64,000 nt of DNA, from positions 3,018,001-3,082,000 of the forward strand of contig NZ_CP042593.1 of the NCBI RefSeq assembly GCF_007995155.1, read 5' to 3'. Shown here piece after piece: positions 34,801-43,076 of the stretch (the first letter of the stretch is position 1; every line of letters starts with the position of its first letter). The position numbers and the translations under genes are program-made. The DNA comes from Cytobacillus dafuensis (GTDB lineage: Bacteria; Bacillota; Bacilli; Bacillales; Cytobacillaceae). The notes under the pieces were generated by a model. That model was not told the origin of the DNA and did no database searches. It was given only the letters and a program-made list of their open reading frames with translations.

Positions 34801-36304
34801 CAGAAATGTGTGGTGCACCCCACATAGTGAAAGATAAAGTCGAATAGCTGCCACCTAGGTCGGAAGAGCGAATGTTCTCACCTGGAGCGGAAATGTCTGG
34901 CTTCATTACTCCAAATGTCGAAGGACCGCGTCCTGAGTTAAACCCCCGCAGATTATTACTATCTGTATACCCAACAGCAAACGATTCCGGATAGTTGGCT
35001 GGGGTCCAGATTAACCCTTCTTTATAGCTTGAATTTCCAGCAGCGAACACAGGGAAAATCTCAGCTGCACGCCAGTTTTGCACCATTGGACGGAACCATT
35101 CATCGACTCCTTCTATAACTGAACCCCATGAGTTGTTCACTACATCAGGTGCTTTTTCTGGATGTGGGTTGCCCTCAGCATCTTTTGGAGCTAGAATCCA
35201 TTCTCCGGCTTCCAGTAGATCGACTTGGGTTCCGCTACCACCATAGCCTTTAGTGGCTTTCACAGCGATCCATTTTGCACCTGGAGCAACCCCAATTTGA
35301 TTTGAACCATTAGGTTCAGAACCTACCATGATTCCTGTGCCGCGGGTACCTTGTTTAGAGTCATCATATGGAGTCGGCTTCCCATTAACAGCATCAAACC
35401 AGCTGAAGGTATGGTCAGGTTGATCTGGATTGGCTGGGTTGTAACCCCGATACTTTTCTTTTAAAGCAGGGTGATCCCACTGGACTCCTGTATCGATAAT
35501 AGCGACTACAGTTCCCGTACCATCAAAGCCCATCTTCCAGACTTGTGGTACGTCAATTTTTGCAAGATTCCATGGGACTGAAGTGGTGTCTGTTTGAGTG
35601 TCTCTCTGAGTGTCTGTCTGAGTGTCTTCCCGAGTGTCGGTTTGAGTTTCCACTCTAGTGAATGCTTGAGTGTTCGTTTGAGTTTCTTCTTGAGGATCAG
35701 CTGTTGGTTGAGTGGATGTATTACTGCTTTCATTCGGGATCATCTGTACCGTTTCGTTAGGCAGAATTTTTTCGACTTCAGGGAAGGTTGCAAGTTTATC
35801 CATCACTTCTTTAGTTCCTGTTACCGCCATGCCGTTTACGATATAGAAGGATTGAAACTCTTTGACATTTCCTTTCTTCATTTCTTGATTCAGATAGGTT
35901 TTGATCGAGTGTTGAGTTTCATTAGCCTTAGCTCGGAGGGTGGAGACGACAGCCGAACGTTTCATTAATTCGGTTTTGGCAGCAGTTTGCTTTTGAGCTT
36001 TAGCTTTTTTAGCTGTTTCGATGGCAACTTTGTTTGTATCCACTTGATCTATTAATTTTAATAAAAATGTAACGGTTTTTTCCTTATTAAACTGATCGTT
36101 CAGTTTTTTATCTACCTTTGTATTCACATTTTTAGATGCTTCCTCTGAACTTTCTTCCTCTAAACTTTCATAAAGAGTAATACTTGCTTTGGAGTTGGAA
36201 TTAGCCAAAGCGAATTGAGGTGAAAAAGTAGAGAGCAACAATAATGTACATAAAATAAAACTAAATGCGACGTGGCCATAGCCATGTCTTTTCCTTTTTA
36301 TCAA
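31847..36304 (-). CDS. Bacillopeptidase F-like pseudoprotease (catalytic His and Ser replaced)
   Basis: 1485 residues, close paralogue of the adjacent protease with the same signal peptide, I9 propeptide, S8 and C-terminal modules. Aspartate is kept (D271 in AIIDTGV), as is the oxyanion Asn (N424, AAGNSS). The His motif reads SKQGTRGTG, so catalytic His is Q318 and the next His is Arg. The Ser motif reads SFTMWGAPH in place of SGTSMASP, so catalytic Ser is M494. The ORF is open over its full length, so this is not decay. A Thr/Gln/Asp-rich linker of about 40 residues (201-241) is inserted between propeptide and S8 domain. TTG start after GGGGGAA. Predicted to fold but not cleave. Confidence 0.9.
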   Translation of the reverse strand: MIKRKRHGYGHVAFSFILCTLLLLSTFSPQFALANSNSKASITLYESLEEESSEEASKNVNTKVDKKLNDQFNKEKTVTFLLKLIDQVDTNKVAIETAKKAKAQKQTAAKTELMKRSAVVSTLRAKANETQHSIKTYLNQEMKKGNVKEFQSFYIVNGMAVTGTKEVMDKLATFPEVEKILPNETVQMIPNESSNTSTQPTADPQEETQTNTQAFTRVETQTDTREDTQTDTQRDTQTDTTSVPWNLAKIDVPQVWKMGFDGTGTVVAIIDTGVQWDHPALKEKYRGYNPANPDQPDHTFSWFDAVNGKPTPYDDSKQGTRGTGIMVGSEPNGSNQIGVAPGAKWIAVKATKGYGGSGTQVDLLEAGEWILAPKDAEGNPHPEKAPDVVNNSWGSVIEGVDEWFRPMVQNWRAAEIFPVFAAGNSSYKEGLIWTPANYPESFAVGYTDSNNLRGFNSGRGPSTFGVMKPDISAPGENIRSSDLGGSYSTLSFTMWGAPHISGVVSLMKQANPSLTVDEIEKILKDSATPLTDSTYPTSPNNGYGHGLVNAYMAVSSITSGLGLVQGQVGYEGQDTENPTYEHTAPTENFANMTLPLTVQVQDNVSVRRVELEYRASETAEWQTVAATRTAGNYKSGTYQAVIPADAIQVPTLTYRWHITDYGQNPVTSDDYKVPVKAGISTGYYQDFESIPNGWTSYGTKNSWEWGVPAYDNGPATAASGEKVYGTKLSGQYDAKANMSLMMPRIIVPEGNTYLQFKDWYQIESGYDNGYVLVSTDKQNWQQLSSITGNSLEWTQRQIDLTAYAGQEIYIAFNLTTDNLGQRAGWYIDDVALSNTALTTANVELEDAGQLENSDTIKTIKTQNVMAPTAAITPAAVQPMTLPLEATVSVLESGRSAITNPVDGGFTMRHPAGEFTLRAESYGYVSSDQRVKIPKEGTLDANFTLKPASKGTVNGTVTNKQTGQPLANATLSLIEDAVIQPVQTDENGHFTITAYEGTYTLHVSAPFFFAQDITISIPANGQSEQNVGLPPFVGYSSEIGYDDGTAENAKSWNAPGNAWAVKISLPDGKKSALVTAGLVRFWDKGWPSPGGTDFKLAIYDNSGNLGAPGKLIAGPFDSTALTNGQWSAVDLSNESIFVNDDFYFVYIQEGLYPYSPGLAIDTNSKSAGRSWEMLSGVWIPFSQAQGNIMIRAQVQYEAMTPVITTPKDAAITNQSTFTVEGQASPATQVHLFNKGKEEATTTAREDGTFSVDVPLQKGENVLTAISSSNQGSTDPSEPVKITLDQEKPELTITKPADGFKTNQKAVTIEGKVTDLHLSEVTINGQKVNVTEDGSYSLRLLLKNGKNEFTVTAKDRAGNETSKRVTIYAKFTPPAITNLKPAQDVVINKGNKLTVELDSEPGISGSFIVRLPSTYAAAATTTKTTTATATSVEIPLTEQGKGHYVGTWTAPKDKINGAVIEVVMRDDYGNESRQTAAGKVYVNVKPR

Positions 36305-36402
36305 TTTGATTCCCCCTGAAATTTGATGGCATTAAGACTGGCCTTAACATTTGGAACTCTAAACTCGAATTTTTATTGATTATTAACTACATTAATTGTT
36401 GT

Positions 36403-36732
36403 TCATGCTGTCGCAACTTTAAATCCGAACTCATCAACACCATAAAGTGTTATGGTATAAATTCCATTTGGCTGCCCCTGTTTTGGAGATCCATTTGCCT
36501 GCTTCAACCATTCACGTATTCTTTTCATCTGGAGCATATGTAAACTTATGGTGTTTTTAAAATTCTCCTCAATAATTCCCATATGCTTAGTGGATGCATT
36601 TCCATAAAGGCTTCTCTGCGTCTTAAGTATTTCTTCTATTCCCTTTTGTGTTGTTCCTAAATCGTTTGTCCTGATGTCATCATGAGCAAATGAATGACCA
36701 GTACTAGTTGCCAAAACTACTGCAGTAGCCAA
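36403..36732 (-). pseudogene. Frameshifted small exported protein
   Basis: The open frame gives about 109 residues from a TTG, starting LATAVVLATSTGHSFA, which is the core and cleavage site of a signal peptide without its charged start. In another frame just upstream, MKKRSKKTIAFRAW supplies such a start before meeting TAG. One indel near 36745 would restore a full signal peptide. The mature part (HDDIRTNDLGTTQKGIEEIL... GIYTITLYGVDEFGFKV) has no known family. Could be a true frameshift, a sequencing error, or a TTG-started gene. Confidence 0.5.
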
Positions 36733-36921
36733 GCGCGAAAAGCAATTGTTTTCTTAGATCTTTTTTTCATCCCATGAAACACTTATAATTTTTTTCTTAA
36801 CTTGATAGTTCCCCCCCTTCTCCTAATCGATAATTTTAACGAATCACAAATAAAACTAATAAATTGCAATTCTATCCTTATTATCACATGTTCTAATTTT
36901 TCTGAAAATTAAACATAAGGA

Positions 36922-37158
36922 GTAAAATTTATATACTATTTGTTCTACACCAACATAAAACAAAAGATTTATTTCGCATTTCCTAGTTGTAAGAAAACCA
37001 TTTTAAACGATACTGGAAACTTTGTAGGACAGGTATGCCATATAGAGGCAGCTATGCCTGGTGGAGAGAGATTTAATCCAAATCAAACGAACGGGGAACG
37101 GAGAGCATTTAGTAATTTAATTTTCAGCAATATGAACTTTGGAAGCAAAACTTTCTAA
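36922..37158 (+). pseudogene. HNH-endonuclease-like gene fragment
   Basis: The translation contains FAFPSCKKTILNDTGNFVGQ, VCHIEAAMPGGERFNPNQTN and ERRAFSNLIF. This is the zinc-binding Cys plus HIxAA...NLxxxCxxHH arrangement of HNH-type nuclease domains attached to defence proteins. The ORF breaks off after SNLIF, just where the second CxxHH metal site should follow, and the N-terminus is also short. It is a remnant, not a working enzyme. Confidence 0.6.
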
Positions 37159-37163
37159 CAAGC

Positions 37164-37214
37164 AAAAAAGCCTGTGGTTTAAGCGCTACTTAAAACGCTT
37201 CCCCGACAGGCTTT
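37164..37214 (-). terminator. Terminator of the fhs operon
   Basis: Minus strand AAAGCCTGT / ACAGGCTTT with an inner AGCG/CGCT stem, then TTTTTGC. 14 bp after the downstream gene of the fhs unit. Confidence 0.85.
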
Positions 37215-37227
37215 GAATATATACTTT

Positions 37228-37767
37228 TTACTTTGAAGTAAGAATGACCGTTCTTAATTCTTTCAAGCTTAGTGTCATATAATCGATCATTGCTTCAATA
37301 TCATTCATTTGTTCCTCGTATACTAACCGGTTGAATGCAACAACAACCTCATTTGTTATTAAGGATTGATTAGAGAACGGATCACTCAATATCAATTGCT
37401 TGATAGAGCGCTCCTCTCCCCATATTGCCTTTAATGTCTCTTCTATTTTTTGAAAAATAGATGTTTCATATTGATGCTTGAATGAAACCTTTACGAATAT
37501 CTGACAACCTGCTAGCTTGTCTGAATGTGCTGATTGTAAGAGTTCAGCTGCTAGGTTTTCAAGCCCAGCTTCCATAATAAATGTACAATATAAGTCATGC
37601 TGACAGTTCGGTTGATCAGTAAAGGAGACCTCATATCTTCTTGAGAGCTTTGCAGCATTAATGTAATCATTTCGATCAAAAATGCTTAGTTCTCCATCTA
37701 AATCACGGTCATATAATGCCCCTTCAATGACAACCTTCATATTTTCAAATGCTGTTGGATCAAACAT
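37228..37767 (-). CDS. Conserved hypothetical protein downstream of fhs
   Basis: 179 residues, soluble, no signal peptide. Visible features: FENMKVVIEGALYDRDLDGELSIFDRNDYINAAKL, a short cysteine pair in PNCQHDLYCTF, and an acidic C-terminal helix. AAAGGTGA is 5 nt before the ATG and overlaps the end of fhs, so translation is coupled. Coupling suggests some link to one-carbon metabolism or to fhs expression, but no family is recognised. Confidence 0.65.
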   Translation of the reverse strand: MFDPTAFENMKVVIEGALYDRDLDGELSIFDRNDYINAAKLSRRYEVSFTDQPNCQHDLYCTFIMEAGLENLAAELLQSAHSDKLAGCQIFVKVSFKHQYETSIFQKIEETLKAIWGEERSIKQLILSDPFSNQSLITNEVVVAFNRLVYEEQMNDIEAMIDYMTLSLKELRTVILTSK

Positions 37768-37778
37768 ATTTTCACCTT

Positions 37779-39467
37779 TTAGAATAGTCCAATTGCCTTT
37801 CCATTTTCGTCAACGTCCATTTTCAAAGCAGCTGGTAATTTAGGCAAACCTGGCATTGTCATAACCTCACCCGTAAGTGCAACAATAAACCCTGCACCAA
37901 TAGAAGGCTTAAGTTCTCTAATTGTTATCGTAAAATCAGTAGGACGGCCGAGCTTTGTTGGATCATCTGAGAGCGAATATTGAGTTTTGGCCATACAAAT
38001 TGGCAAATGCCCCCAGCCAAAGCCATCAAAATCCTGAAGCTGTTTTTTCGCTTTTGGTGAAAATTCAACCTTTTCAGCGCCATAAACCTTTTGAGCAATC
38101 GTTAATATCTTATCCTCAAGAGGGTCAGAAAGATCATATAAAGGCTGGAAATTAGACTCTGCTTTTTCGATCACATCAAGTAATTTATGGGCAAGATCAA
38201 CTCCACCAGCTCCACCTTTTTCCCATACCTCTGTCAATGACACAGGAATGTTTTCCTGCTTACAAAGATCCACTAACATATTCACTTCATTTTCTGTATC
38301 GGTTATAAATCGATTAATAGCAACAACAAAAGGCAGGCCAAAGCTTTGAATCGTTTCGATATGCTTCTTTAGGTTAGAGTATCCAATTGTTAGAGCATGT
38401 ACATCTTCTCTACCAAGGTCATTTTTCGGCACGCCTCCGTGCATCTTTAGTGCCCTAATTGTAGCAACAATTACAACGGCCTCTGGCTTAATTCCTGCGC
38501 TTCTTGCTTTAATATGTAAAAACTTCTCTGCACCTAAGTCCGCACCGAAGCCGCCCTCTGTAATGACATAATCCGCGAGCTTTGAAGCTGTTTTGGTTGC
38601 AATTACACTATTGCAGCCGTGGGCAATATTTGCAAACGGACCGCCGTGAATAAAGGCCGGTGTATGTTCAATCGTTTGAACAAGATTAGGTTTCACTGCT
38701 TCTTTTAAAAGCATTGTTAAGGCGCCTTGGACACCTAAATCTGCTACAGTAACTGGCTGTTTATCAAAATTGTAGGCTACAACCATACGGCCAAGTCTTT
38801 CTTTTAAATTTTGTAAATCGGTTGCTAAGCATAGAACAGCCATAATTTCAGATGCAACCGTAATATCAAATCCATCTTCTCGAGGAACTCCTTGGACTGG
38901 CCCTCCTAAACCGATTACAATCTTTCTCAGAGCACGGTCATTTATGTCTAAAGCACGCTTCCATACAATTCTACGTTGATCTATTTGTAGCTGGTTTCCT
39001 TGTTGAAGGTGATTATCGATGAATGCTGCAAGTGCATTATTAGCTGTCGTAATGGCATGTAGGTCTCCAGTAAAATGCAAATTAATATCTTCCATTGGCA
39101 ATACTTGAGAGTAACCTCCGCCAGTCGCACCTCCTTTAACACCCATTGTCGGACCAAGTGAAGGCTCACGCATAGCAATAATTGCTTTCTTGCCTATTTT
39201 AGTAAAGGCATCACCGAGTCCAACTGTAACCGTTGATTTACCTTCACCAGCCGGAGTTGGATTGATGGAAGTAACAAGAATAATTTTTCCACTTTTTTTC
39301 GTTTCAATCTTTTTTAATGATTCTGTTGTTAATTTCGCTTTATACCTTCCAAATAGTTCAAGATCATCCTCATTAATGCCAAGTTTTTCTGCGATTTCAA
39401 TAATTGGTTTCATTGGTGATTGTTGAGCGATTTCAATGTCTGATTTAACGGTTGGTTTTACATTCAT
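37779..39467 (-). CDS. fhs: Formate-tetrahydrofolate ligase
   Basis: 562 residues from [19 protein letters not shown] 7 nt upstream decides this start over one 18 bp earlier, which lies inside the ribosome site. ATP-binding P-loop [17 protein letters not shown] (about 68-84) and signatures [36 protein letters not shown] (split: [25 protein letters not shown]) are complete. Catalyses ATP-dependent formation of 10-formyl-THF. Monofunctional bacterial length. Divergent from metA. Confidence 0.97.
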   Translation of the reverse strand: MNVKPTVKSDIEIAQQSPMKPIIEIAEKLGINEDDLELFGRYKAKLTTESLKKIETKKSGKIILVTSINPTPAGEGKSTVTVGLGDAFTKIGKKAIIAMREPSLGPTMGVKGGATGGGYSQVLPMEDINLHFTGDLHAITTANNALAAFIDNHLQQGNQLQIDQRRIVWKRALDINDRALRKIVIGLGGPVQGVPREDGFDITVASEIMAVLCLATDLQNLKERLGRMVVAYNFDKQPVTVADLGVQGALTMLLKEAVKPNLVQTIEHTPAFIHGGPFANIAHGCNSVIATKTASKLADYVITEGGFGADLGAEKFLHIKARSAGIKPEAVVIVATIRALKMHGGVPKNDLGREDVHALTIGYSNLKKHIETIQSFGLPFVVAINRFITDTENEVNMLVDLCKQENIPVSLTEVWEKGGAGGVDLAHKLLDVIEKAESNFQPLYDLSDPLEDKILTIAQKVYGAEKVEFSPKAKKQLQDFDGFGWGHLPICMAKTQYSLSDDPTKLGRPTDFTITIRELKPSIGAGFIVALTGEVMTMPGLPKLPAALKMDVDENGKAIGLF

Positions 39468-39583
39468 TTTTATCCCCCTAGGCATCCAATAATGTAAGCG
39501 ATTACTACTTCATTATTGTACCATTTATTATATCTTTAGTAGATAGAGAATTTGGAATTTTATTTTAACATCAAAAATAAAAA

Positions 39584-39612
39584 TTGCTCCTGCGATAATT
39601 CATCATTATAAT
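39584..39612 (+). promoter_or_regulatory. Sigma-A promoter of metA
   Basis: TTGCTC (39584-39589), 17-bp spacer, TATAAT (39607-39612). Only about 38 nt separate it from the start codon, leaving no room for an S-box or T-box leader. Confidence 0.7.
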
Positions 39613-39650
39613 AGATTTAATTAAATTTTCTAAAAAAAGGGGATGATGAG

Positions 39651-40559
39651 TTGCCAATTAAGATTCCAAAGCTCTTGCCAGCTAGAGAAATATTAGAGGA
39701 AGAAAATATTTTTGTTATGGACGATTATCGGGCAAATACGCAGGATATCAGACCATTAAATATACTAATCTTAAATTTAATGCCTGAAAAGGAGAAGACT
39801 GAGGCACAACTACTGAGGCTGCTTGGAAATACCCCGCTTCAAGTTAATATTTCTTTTCTGAAAACTGCTACACACGAATCAAAGAACACGAGTCCAATGC
39901 ATTTAGAACAGTTTTATACGACTTTTTCAGAAATTAAACACCGTAAATATGACGGAATGATTATAACAGGAGCCCCTATTGAATTGCTTCCTTTTGAACA
40001 GGTGAATTACTGGGAAGAGCTTACTGAAATTATGGATTGGACAACAAAAAATGTGACTTCAACCCTTCATATTTGCTGGGGAGCACAAGCTGCATTATAT
40101 CACCATTTCGGAATAAGAAAATACGAGCTTTCAAGTAAATGCTCAGGAGTCTTTATGCACCAAGTCCTTGATCATTCAGAAACATTATTAAGAGGATTTG
40201 ACGATATTTTTCTAGCACCACACTCAAGAAATACAGATGTATACATAGAAGAACTACAAAATCAACCGACACTAAAATTACTCTCTTATTCTGAAGAGGC
40301 TGGTCCGTTCATTATTTGTGCAAACAATGGAAAGCAAATTATGATTACGGGGCATTTAGAATATGAAGCTAGTACTCTAGCCGAGGAGTACAGAAGGGAT
40401 GTTACGAAGGGGTTGGACATTCAAGTCCCTGAACATTATTTTCCGAATGATGACCCTACGAAAAAACCATTAAATACTTGGAGGTCACATGCCCATCTAT
40501 TGTTTTCTAATTGGCTGAATTATTATGTGTATCAAGAAACACCATTTGAATGGGATTAA
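39651..40559 (+). CDS. metA: Homoserine O-acetyltransferase (MetA family)
   Basis: 302 residues, TTG start after AAGGGG. Active-site residues are readable: Cys142 ([10 protein letters not shown]), His235 and Glu237 (TGHLEYE), and Lys in [12 protein letters not shown]. Position 111 is Glu ([10 protein letters not shown]), the residue that in Bacillus MetA selects acetyl-CoA; succinyl-CoA users have Gly. It should make O-acetyl-homoserine for methionine synthesis. Single gene with its own promoter and terminator; no S-box or T-box is visible. Confidence 0.95.
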   Translation: MPIKIPKLLPAREILEEENIFVMDDYRANTQDIRPLNILILNLMPEKEKTEAQLLRLLGNTPLQVNISFLKTATHESKNTSPMHLEQFYTTFSEIKHRKYDGMIITGAPIELLPFEQVNYWEELTEIMDWTTKNVTSTLHICWGAQAALYHHFGIRKYELSSKCSGVFMHQVLDHSETLLRGFDDIFLAPHSRNTDVYIEELQNQPTLKLLSYSEEAGPFIICANNGKQIMITGHLEYEASTLAEEYRRDVTKGLDIQVPEHYFPNDDPTKKPLNTWRSHAHLLFSNWLNYYVYQETPFEWD

Positions 40560-40574
40560 TTGGAATATCATTAT

Positions 40575-40605
40575 AAAAGCCCGGTAAACACCGGGCTTCG
40601 TTTAA
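40575..40605. terminator. Bidirectional terminator between metA and the AIM24 gene
   Basis: AGCCCGGT-AAAC-ACCGGGCT with A-rich left and T-rich right flanks. Serves metA and, less well, the convergent gene. Confidence 0.9.
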
Positions 40606-40621
40606 ACAAAAAATTATGATT

Positions 40622-41314
40622 TTATGATTGCTGAGATAAATAAACTTCCTCAAAAGGCTGAACCACTACGAAGCCATTTCCAGAAAACTTCATTTGAATA
40701 GATTCTCCACTGCCCCTGCCAATGAATGTTTTAAAGGAAACATCTGTCACGAATTCTGGTTGAAGATTTCCTGACCAAGCAACAGTTGCATTCGGGTCTG
40801 TAAATACAGGATTATTTGGAGTAACATGCAAAGTTAATGGTTCATAATGGGACGTGATAGCTACCATACCGGTACCTTCTAATCGTACATTGAAGAGCCC
40901 GCCCGAAAGCATTCCTGCTACTCGTTTCATTAATTTTATATCCCATTTAATAGTGGGCTCAAAAGCTAATAAATCATTTCCATTTACAAAAATAGATTCT
41001 CCTTGTAAACGAAGAATTGAGATTTTTTTCCCTTGATCGGCTAAATATAATTTTCCATTTCCAGTTGCTTTCATTAAGGAGGATCCTTCTCCTGTTAGTG
41101 CTTTTTTGAACATCTTCCCTAAACCATGCTCAAGGATGCCTTCCCTCTCAAATTTGATATTACCTCGATAGGAAACCATCGCTCCCGTCTTGGCCCAAAT
41201 TTGATTAGTTAAATTTATTTCTAGCATTCTTGGATTTTCTAGTTCGAATAATCCTTCCCCTTTGTCTTGCTGCTGTGTTTGATTTACAAAATCCTCAAGA
41301 GAATATCGACTCAT
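40622..41314 (-). CDS. AIM24-family protein
   Basis: 230 residues. AIM24/TRAP-like double beta-helix: [70 protein letters not shown] and [23 protein letters not shown]. The family is named for a yeast mitochondrial factor; bacterial function is unknown. It is 16 bp after a methyltransferase gene in the same direction, likely one operon. GGAGGAG precedes the ATG. Confidence 0.9.
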   Translation of the reverse strand: MSRYSLEDFVNQTQQQDKGEGLFELENPRMLEINLTNQIWAKTGAMVSYRGNIKFEREGILEHGLGKMFKKALTGEGSSLMKATGNGKLYLADQGKKISILRLQGESIFVNGNDLLAFEPTIKWDIKLMKRVAGMLSGGLFNVRLEGTGMVAITSHYEPLTLHVTPNNPVFTDPNATVAWSGNLQPEFVTDVSFKTFIGRGSGESIQMKFSGNGFVVVQPFEEVYLSQQS

Positions 41315-41330
41315 ATTACAGCTCCTCCTT

Positions 41331-42017
41331 TTATTGCTTTACATTTCTTAACATGAACACCCACATAAATGAAAGTGATTGCCTTAATTCTGTAGAAATA
41401 GATCCAATTGGCAGCTGATCAGCACCCTTTTTATAAACACCGAACTCAGCTATTTTTTCCCAACTATTTTCCTTAGCGAGTTTTTCAAATTCCCATGGCA
41501 TCATTGTATTGCAGATGACTCTTTCACCATATAATCGAGGGTAGCTATTTAACCTTGGAGCAGCTGTGGGGCCTAGAATCCCAATACAGGCTAGTCCACC
41601 TGGCTTCACAACCCTTTGAACTTCTTTTAACACAAAAAGTGGATGTTCAGTCCACTCTAATGAATTAATAGCCATAACTCCATCTAAAGAATGATTAGAA
41701 AATGGAAGAACAGAGATATCGCCTTTAATAAATTGAGCCGAATTATCTGTATTCGTTTCTTTGGCTTTCAAAATCATTTCCTCTGAAACATCAATCCCTA
41801 TCACAGAATATCCGAGTTCAACTAGCTTTAAGGAACCAAAACCATCTCCACAGCCTAAATCACAAATGGTGCTGCCTGCAGGAACATGATTCGCAATAAA
41901 GGGGGCTATATCCTTTCTGCTGCCGTTATCCCACATATCTCGACTCTTCGAATTCCAGCTGCTCGATTTTTCATCCCACTGTTTCTCTGATTCTTCACTC
42001 CATCGAAATTGACTCAT
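41331..42017 (-). CDS. yodH: SAM-dependent methyltransferase (YodH-like)
   Basis: 228 residues from [18 protein letters not shown] 6 nt upstream. SAM motif [20 protein letters not shown] (about 51-69), then [31 protein letters not shown] and [15 protein letters not shown]. It resembles the UbiE/methyltransferase-11 group and B. subtilis YodH. Substrate unknown. Upstream partner of the AIM24 gene. Confidence 0.82.
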   Translation of the reverse strand: MSQFRWSEESEKQWDEKSSSWNSKSRDMWDNGSRKDIAPFIANHVPAGSTICDLGCGDGFGSLKLVELGYSVIGIDVSEEMILKAKETNTDNSAQFIKGDISVLPFSNHSLDGVMAINSLEWTEHPLFVLKEVQRVVKPGGLACIGILGPTAAPRLNSYPRLYGERVICNTMMPWEFEKLAKENSWEKIAEFGVYKKGADQLPIGSISTELRQSLSFMWVFMLRNVKQ

Positions 42018-42163
42018 CCAATTCCTCACTTTCTCATTTTACGAAAATACCTTTAAAGTCTAACATTCTTATATTTCGCTATGAAGCAAAAGATTCCTTT
42101 GATTAGAAAGAAGAAAATCATGAAACAATAGAAATAGCTAATAAGAACAATAGGAGGATTTGA

Positions 42164-42385
42164 ATGCTTAATGAACAATTAATAGCCGTTTACCGTAATT
42201 ATCATGGAGATATTATCAGCTTTAAGACTTCAAGTGGACGAATTATTTCTTATCAAAAAGCTTTACAAGAGGCAGAAAATGGGATCATTACTGGGGTGAA
42301 TATTGTAGAAGGAACGGATGAACAACCACTTATTTTAATTCCTATGACCAATTCCTCATTTGATGACTTACCAAATATGTATTAA
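42164..42385 (+). CDS. DUF3892-like small protein
   Basis: 73 residues: LIAVYRNYHGDIISFKTSSGRIISYQKALQEAENGIITGVNI. This follows the DUF3892 pattern (ITAVRK..GDI..vkl..Gr.ls..eAi...e.g.i.gVnv). GGAGG lies 7 nt before the ATG. Followed by a strong terminator shared with mntR. Function unknown. Confidence 0.78.
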   Translation: MLNEQLIAVYRNYHGDIISFKTSSGRIISYQKALQEAENGIITGVNIVEGTDEQPLILIPMTNSSFDDLPNMY

Positions 42386-42414
42386 GAAAAGTGCATAACG
42401 CCCTCTTAACAATC

Positions 42415-42461
42415 AATGAGAAAGGGAGCTGCAAAAATATTGCAGCTCCCCTTTCTCATTC
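42415..42461. terminator. Bidirectional terminator overlapping the mntR stop
   Basis: Near-perfect stem AATGAGAAAGGGAGCTGCAA / TTGCAGCTCCCCTTTCTCATT. The mntR stop codon (42456-42458) lies inside the right arm. Confidence 0.9.
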
Positions 42462-42875
42462 CTCATTTTTCCTTTGAATATCACGTAACGCTTCAACCCG
42501 GTTATCATCTTCCTCAAAAAACTGCACTAAATCGCCGATCCTATCGATTGCATCCCAGCTTAGGTGATGTTCAATACCTTCTACATCATTGTAAATATTT
42601 TCTTCCTTCACTCCTAATAAACGAAGAAGCTGTTCAAGGAGTTCATGGCGATAAACAAGCCTTTTCCCTATTTTATTTCCTTTAGGAGTTAAAATCAGTC
42701 CTCTGTATTTTTCATAAATGAGATATTCATCTTTATCAAGCTTCTGAACCATTTTTGTTACAGAGGAGGGATGAACGGAAAGGGCTTCTGCAATATCCGA
42801 GACACGTGCATATCCTTTCTCATCAATTAAAATATATATTTGTTCAATATAGTCCTCCATACTAGGTGTTGGCAT
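42456..42875 (-). CDS. mntR: Manganese-dependent transcriptional repressor MntR
   Basis: 139 residues from [14 protein letters not shown], preceded by GGGAGGG at 6 nt. Close to B. subtilis MntR: winged helix [40 protein letters not shown] and the metal site residues Asp8, Glu11, His77, Glu99, Glu102, His103 region ([20 protein letters not shown]). Represses Mn2+ uptake genes when Mn2+ is ample. No mnt transporter lies nearby. Single gene. Confidence 0.97.
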   Translation of the reverse strand: MPTPSMEDYIEQIYILIDEKGYARVSDIAEALSVHPSSVTKMVQKLDKDEYLIYEKYRGLILTPKGNKIGKRLVYRHELLEQLLRLLGVKEENIYNDVEGIEHHLSWDAIDRIGDLVQFFEEDDNRVEALRDIQRKNEE

Positions 42876-43076
42876 CCCATACCCTCCCATAAAAACTTTA
42901 CACTTTCATTTTGTTCTCTTATTTAATCATCATTACAATATATGAATAATGCATATTCAAGTGACTAGCCCAATAAAAAGTGAACCAGTCTATAATAATT
43001 TCAAATCTCGATTGCCTTTAAAAAGTTTACTACACTTAGAATGGGGAGACAAGGATATCAATCACATTTAAGACAA

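Noticed and set aside
35506-35968. Ser/Leu/Val-rich (plus) and Lys/Thr/Leu-rich (minus) ORFs
   Set aside because: Other-frame readings of the TQTDT repeat of the pseudoprotease.
31847-36304. Calling the second subtilisin-like gene a pseudogene
   Set aside because: The frame is open over 1485 codons with signal, propeptide and all accessory domains; only catalytic residues differ.
39468-39650. Search for an S-box, T-box or THF riboswitch between fhs and metA
   Set aside because: Too little leader on either side and no recognisable conserved core.
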